Shown here one piece after another: positions 60,490-64,000 of a stretch of 64,000 nt of DNA (positions are counted from its first letter, which is position 1; each line of letters starts with the position of its first letter). The notes under the pieces were generated by a model, which was given only the letters and a program-made list of their open reading frames with translations, ran no database searches and had not been told where the DNA came from. This DNA is from Antitrichia curtipendula (taxonomy: Eukaryota; Streptophyta; Bryopsida; Hypnales; Leucodontaceae), in contig OX579639.1 in NCBI GenBank assembly GCA_951230915.1, positions 558,001 to 622,000 of the forward strand, given 5' to 3'. The position numbers and the translations under genes were made by a program.

Positions 60490-62820
60490 ATGCAGGCAAC
60501 CATGGGATTTAGTTCATGCGTGAAAGTTGAGTACACGAGGGCTCTGGTGCAATTGCAATTCGCGGTTGTCCATTGCTTAGAATTTGCTTAAACGATGGTG
60601 ACGGCGGTGCACTCGTGGAGGAATGGGTGGAGCTTTGGTTTAGGGTTGTGTACGATGTCGCATCAACGTTTACATTGTTTTTTATTGACGAAAGTTTGCA
60701 GTCGCAGGTGGATTTACTTGCTCAATCCATCCGTCGGTGTTGTTGCCTAAGATTGCTAGAAAAGAACATGGCTCTCGAGCTCTGGGGCTGAAATGCAGTA
60801 TATCTTGATATGCATGAGTGGCTATGGCAGTGGCCGGTTGTCAGTATTTCCTTTCTGCTATGTTGGAGCGGCTCCGGCTGTCAATCTCCGTTACTTAGGC
60901 CGTGATTTCCGCATTTGTGGATTCCCAAGCTGCAGGAACCAAGCGATTCTTACCACTTGATACTGGTAGTGCTCTCTTACGTAATCCGGCTCATGAATCT
61001 AAGGCTGGTTCACAAGGAGTGATAAGTAATCTGCTGTTGAGTATTGGTGACACCGTTCTAGGTGGGGATGCTGGATTCGAGGCATGTCATGAGCGGGTTC
61101 TAGACTCCGCTATTAGGATTGTTGAACAGCTGGGGCCTGCAGCTAACACGGCGCGCAATCTCCTTAGCTAGCGCACATTCTCAATCCCGAGTGAGAACGT
61201 ACTGACAAATTGGGAATGAGGCCCTTCTTTGAGGTGGAGATGAAGGTGCTAATGTATTTGAGGACAAAGCGCTCCTGACTTGGTCGATGAATACTGTTGT
61301 AGGTTTAGAGAGTACGGTTTCAGGGTTTAGGGTTTAGGGTTTGAGCAGTCCAAATGCCCCAAATCGTGAAGTCTATCGTGTTGATCAACTTTACAGTTAC
61401 TTCCAAAAGTTGAGATTGGGTTTGGGAGTTATATCAATGGTGGACTTGTCCTGTCTTGTTCGACTTCAGGGTGATTTCTATGCATTTCTGATAGCATAGA
61501 GTGGGACGATAGCCGACTCATTGCTGCGCTTGGTTTCTTCATTCATAGGGCATCTCAGGCAGATCGAGATGAATTCAAGAGCATAGGCTCATGTAAGGCT
61601 TCTTCCCTGGTGGTGAACTTGAATGTACATTTCTTTTCTGTTATTTGTTGGTGCTCTTGTGCTGATGATGGAGGTGCTCATAGAGTTATTTTTGGAGTAG
61701 ATCTACATCCGGATTTGGTAGCATAGGAGATGCCTCGGGTTGTGATCGTGGTAATAGTAGAGACGATTCAAATGATGATGGTGGTAGTAGGGGAAACGCC
61801 TCAGACGCCTCAAAATTGGCGGAAATGACATTATGTGCTCGGTGAAGCTGGTAGATAGGGAAACAAAAACTTTCTATTCGGTCAGTGGAAGTTCCTTGGG
61901 AGATTAACGAGAAGTTCGTGCGGATACCCTTTTCTTTTGGTAGTTCTATCAAGATTTAGGGTTTCAAGATTTTTAGGGTGTAGGGGGTTCAGGGGAGCAG
62001 AGGTGAGCATTCTCTCCTTAAGGTTGGACCACCCATTACCGATCAGGGACGGGTATCTGACTTGTAGGGTACCAGTATTGTGGACCAGGCAGAACTTTGT
62101 TGGGAACCGGATCCTGGTGGCCGGTTCTTGTAAGGAGCAGGTCATGCCCAGCTGCAGAATCTGGCAGGAACAGCTAGCGAATGCCAAGTGCCACGGAAAT
62201 TTTACTATGTATCGTTGACAAAGTGGTTGCCTGTATTAGCAAGATTGGTGGCATGTATTAATAAGATTGGCGGCCTGTATTAGCTTTAATTGAATGCATA
62301 TGACACTGGTATACCAACCCTGAGAAGCTAATTTTGGGATCAGCGGTGGTTTCTTAGTACACGTGCATCGTCATGGATATTGGAATTGTTACTGAGCGGT
62401 TTCTAGAACCTCCTGTGAGCAAGTTTAGACATTGGCCCTCTCGGATATAAGTCGGCTACTCTGCTAGTGTGCAACAATCCAAGCATTCCCGGCCTTACAG
62501 AGTTCATCACAGATTCAATTGCCACTCAGTATTTGGTAAGCTTATACCTTTGCCAAGTCTTCTTCCGTGATGTTTTTTGAGCACAACTTGCAACATTATT
62601 GGCAGCAGAAGATGTCTTGGGAAACTTGTTGTTGAAGGTGATTTGGAATACTAACATGTATACTTTATGTGAAAGTATGTCAAATTGTTGCAAATTAACT
62701 TCTTTGAACTGGATTAACCGCATTTTGGCAGAATTCAAGAACTGATTTGTAATTAACTGGATTAACCGCATTTTGGTTGTGGAGCTCGTCAGGCTGAATT
62801 GTTCGGGTTTTGGATTGCAG
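60488..62820 (+). other. Gene-like region with unresolved exons
   Basis: GC and composition rise again, as in transcribed regions, and an interstitial TTTAGGG array lies at 61323-61342. The frame at 60902-61171 (GTG-led; it may be an exon after CTGCAG at 60935) reads like coding sequence, with SNLLLSIGDTVLGGDAGF and VLDSAIRIVEQLGPAA, but I recognise no family. This may be the 5' part of the gene that continues at 62821, or a separate short gene. Confidence 0.35.
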
Positions 62821-64000
62821 TTCCGCTTCCGACTCCAATCTCGAAGCCGCCAGTTGCGGCCCCAGCTGCTGCCCCTGCTCCTGCCGCTACTCATGCTGCG
62901 GCCCCTGTCGCTGCCCCAGAGACTGAATTTAAAACAATTGCTCCTGGTACGTAGGGGTGCCAACATGTCGAGATGAACTAATCTTTTATTGTTTTTGGTT
63001 TTTGCAACGTGCGACTCGGTCAAGTCACTAGGCTTGCTATAGTTTCAGCGTAGGAAGGGTTGAGTTAAGTAAGCAGGCCCTTCACACTTCTGCATCATAT
63101 GCTGTTGGTTGTTGCACGTGAAGGGCTGCAATGACTTCTCTTGGTGCGACGGTTTCTCCCATGCTTCAAAGATGTGTACTTTCGTGAGATTTATTCTGTG
63201 TCTGTGTTTTGTTTCAAGATTTTGTGTCGGTGTGTGGATGTACGGTGTCTGCTCTATTGTTTCGCGTCCCGAGCTCTGCGCTGCTGTGTTACTGGCACTG
63301 TTCAGTATGAACAGTTGCCCATATATCAGGATTTGTCACTGTCAGATTGCTTGGGCTTGCGAATACCTTATTCTTGTGTTAAGCGTGACTGGGGTTATGA
63401 AGTGTGAAGAAATGGAAAACAATCCTTTGCATAGGTCGGGCACAGTTCTGTGTTCATGATTGTCCACAGCAGAAGACAGTACACTTGTAATTCCGCTGCT
63501 CAAGCATCATCTTAATGTCTGCATTCACACATGTATTACACCATAGACTTCCCATCAACAAAAGCAAGCAATGAATTTTTGTAATGACTTCTATGTTGCC
63601 TTCCAGGTGTTGACATCTTCTACGATAGTCATTCAAACCACACTTTTACACCCGCCACGCATATGGCGTCATACACTGCCGCCTTCCATGGGGATGAGCC
63701 GCATGACTACCAAGGCCTCAGTCGCATGACAAGGGAAGGACTACAAAGTAGTAGTGAAGACGAAGACAACAGTGGTGAAAATTGCTCGAATGACGAGCAA
63801 CCTGTTGATTACTCTAACTTGGAGACCCTGCAAGCGGATCGATATCAACAATACAGGATACGAAATGGAATGATGACTACAGGTCCACGACTACAAATTG
63901 GTATCCCGGAGTTAGCACACGTACCTGTAGCACTGCAGTTTGGAAGTTGGACCGTCTCAACGAGTGGAGGGCAAATATTTACAAATCCAATCGGGCAGGG
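62821..64000 (+). CDS. Unidentified protein, 5' and 3' parts incomplete
   Basis: Two exons fit by phase. 62821-62946 follows a TTGCAG acceptor and ends CCTG|gtacgt; it encodes a Pro/Ala-rich linker beginning PLPTPISKPPVAAPAAA. 63607-64000 follows TTCCAG and stays open to the window end. The junction reads TIAP-G-VDIFYDSHSNH. The second exon has an acidic serine stretch (SSSEDEDNSGE), then ETLQADRYQQYRIRNGMM and GPRLQIGIPELAHVPVAL. I do not recognise the family. The first exon enters in phase 1, so at least one upstream coding exon must exist, probably within 60.5-62.8 kb. A spliced plant gene with a disordered Pro/Ala and acidic N-terminal region is the simplest reading; a transposon-encoded protein is not excluded. 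Confidence 0.6.

Overview
The window looks like nuclear DNA of a land plant, most likely a seedless plant and probably a moss or another bryophyte; I cannot name the species. The reasons are conserved plant-type proteins with GT-AG introns of roughly 80-400 bp, very AT-rich spacers between islands of higher GC, TTTAGGG-type telomeric repeats inside introns, and a DYW-type pentatricopeptide (PPR) protein. A DYW protein argues against the complex thalloid liverworts such as Marchantia, which lack RNA editing. There is no sign of bacterial, organellar or viral gene organisation.

Genes from left to right are: (1) a plastid-type BSD2-like (DnaJ zinc-finger) protein on the minus strand, cut by the left edge; (2) SYS1, a Golgi membrane protein, in three exons ending in an 8-nt coding exon; (3) a long PPR-DYW RNA-editing factor; (4) PNO1/Dim2, a ribosome-assembly KH protein, in two exons; (5) a decayed hAT-type transposase; (6) a complete DEMETER/ROS1-type 5-methylcytosine DNA glycosylase on the minus strand, about 22 coding exons from 54898 down to 45511, whose splice junctions I could place for nearly all exons; (7) the beginning of an unidentified plus-strand gene that runs off the right edge. 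These are independent housekeeping, organelle and epigenetic genes. They do not form an operon or cluster, although a demethylase surrounded by dense transposons is a suggestive neighbourhood.

Most of the rest is transposon-derived. At least eight related copies of a family with ends TTAA-CCCCTAAAG / CTTTAGGGG-TTAA (piggyBac-like target site and terminal repeats, no transposase) are scattered through 5-43 kb. A 5.9-kb non-autonomous CACTA element (25220-31120) has perfect 3-bp TTA target duplications and TATGACT subterminal repeats, and carries one of the TTAA elements nested inside it. An 889-bp Harbinger-type element sits just upstream of PNO1. A nearly perfect 508-bp inverted repeat (two 243-bp arms, 22-nt loop) sits about 600 bp upstream of the SYS1 start codon. 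A complex repeat block fills 55.9-60.5 kb. Tandem repeats include 32 units of a 10-bp AT satellite at 43.6-43.9 kb.

The points most worth checking are the TTAA-flanked family, the long hairpin, the CACTA element, an apparent GC-AG intron and two unusual motif states in the demethylase, and the nearly identical 303-bp PPR triads in the DYW gene. I did not find a clearly new multi-gene system. All calls come from reading the sequence, and family comparisons are from memory rather than from a database search.
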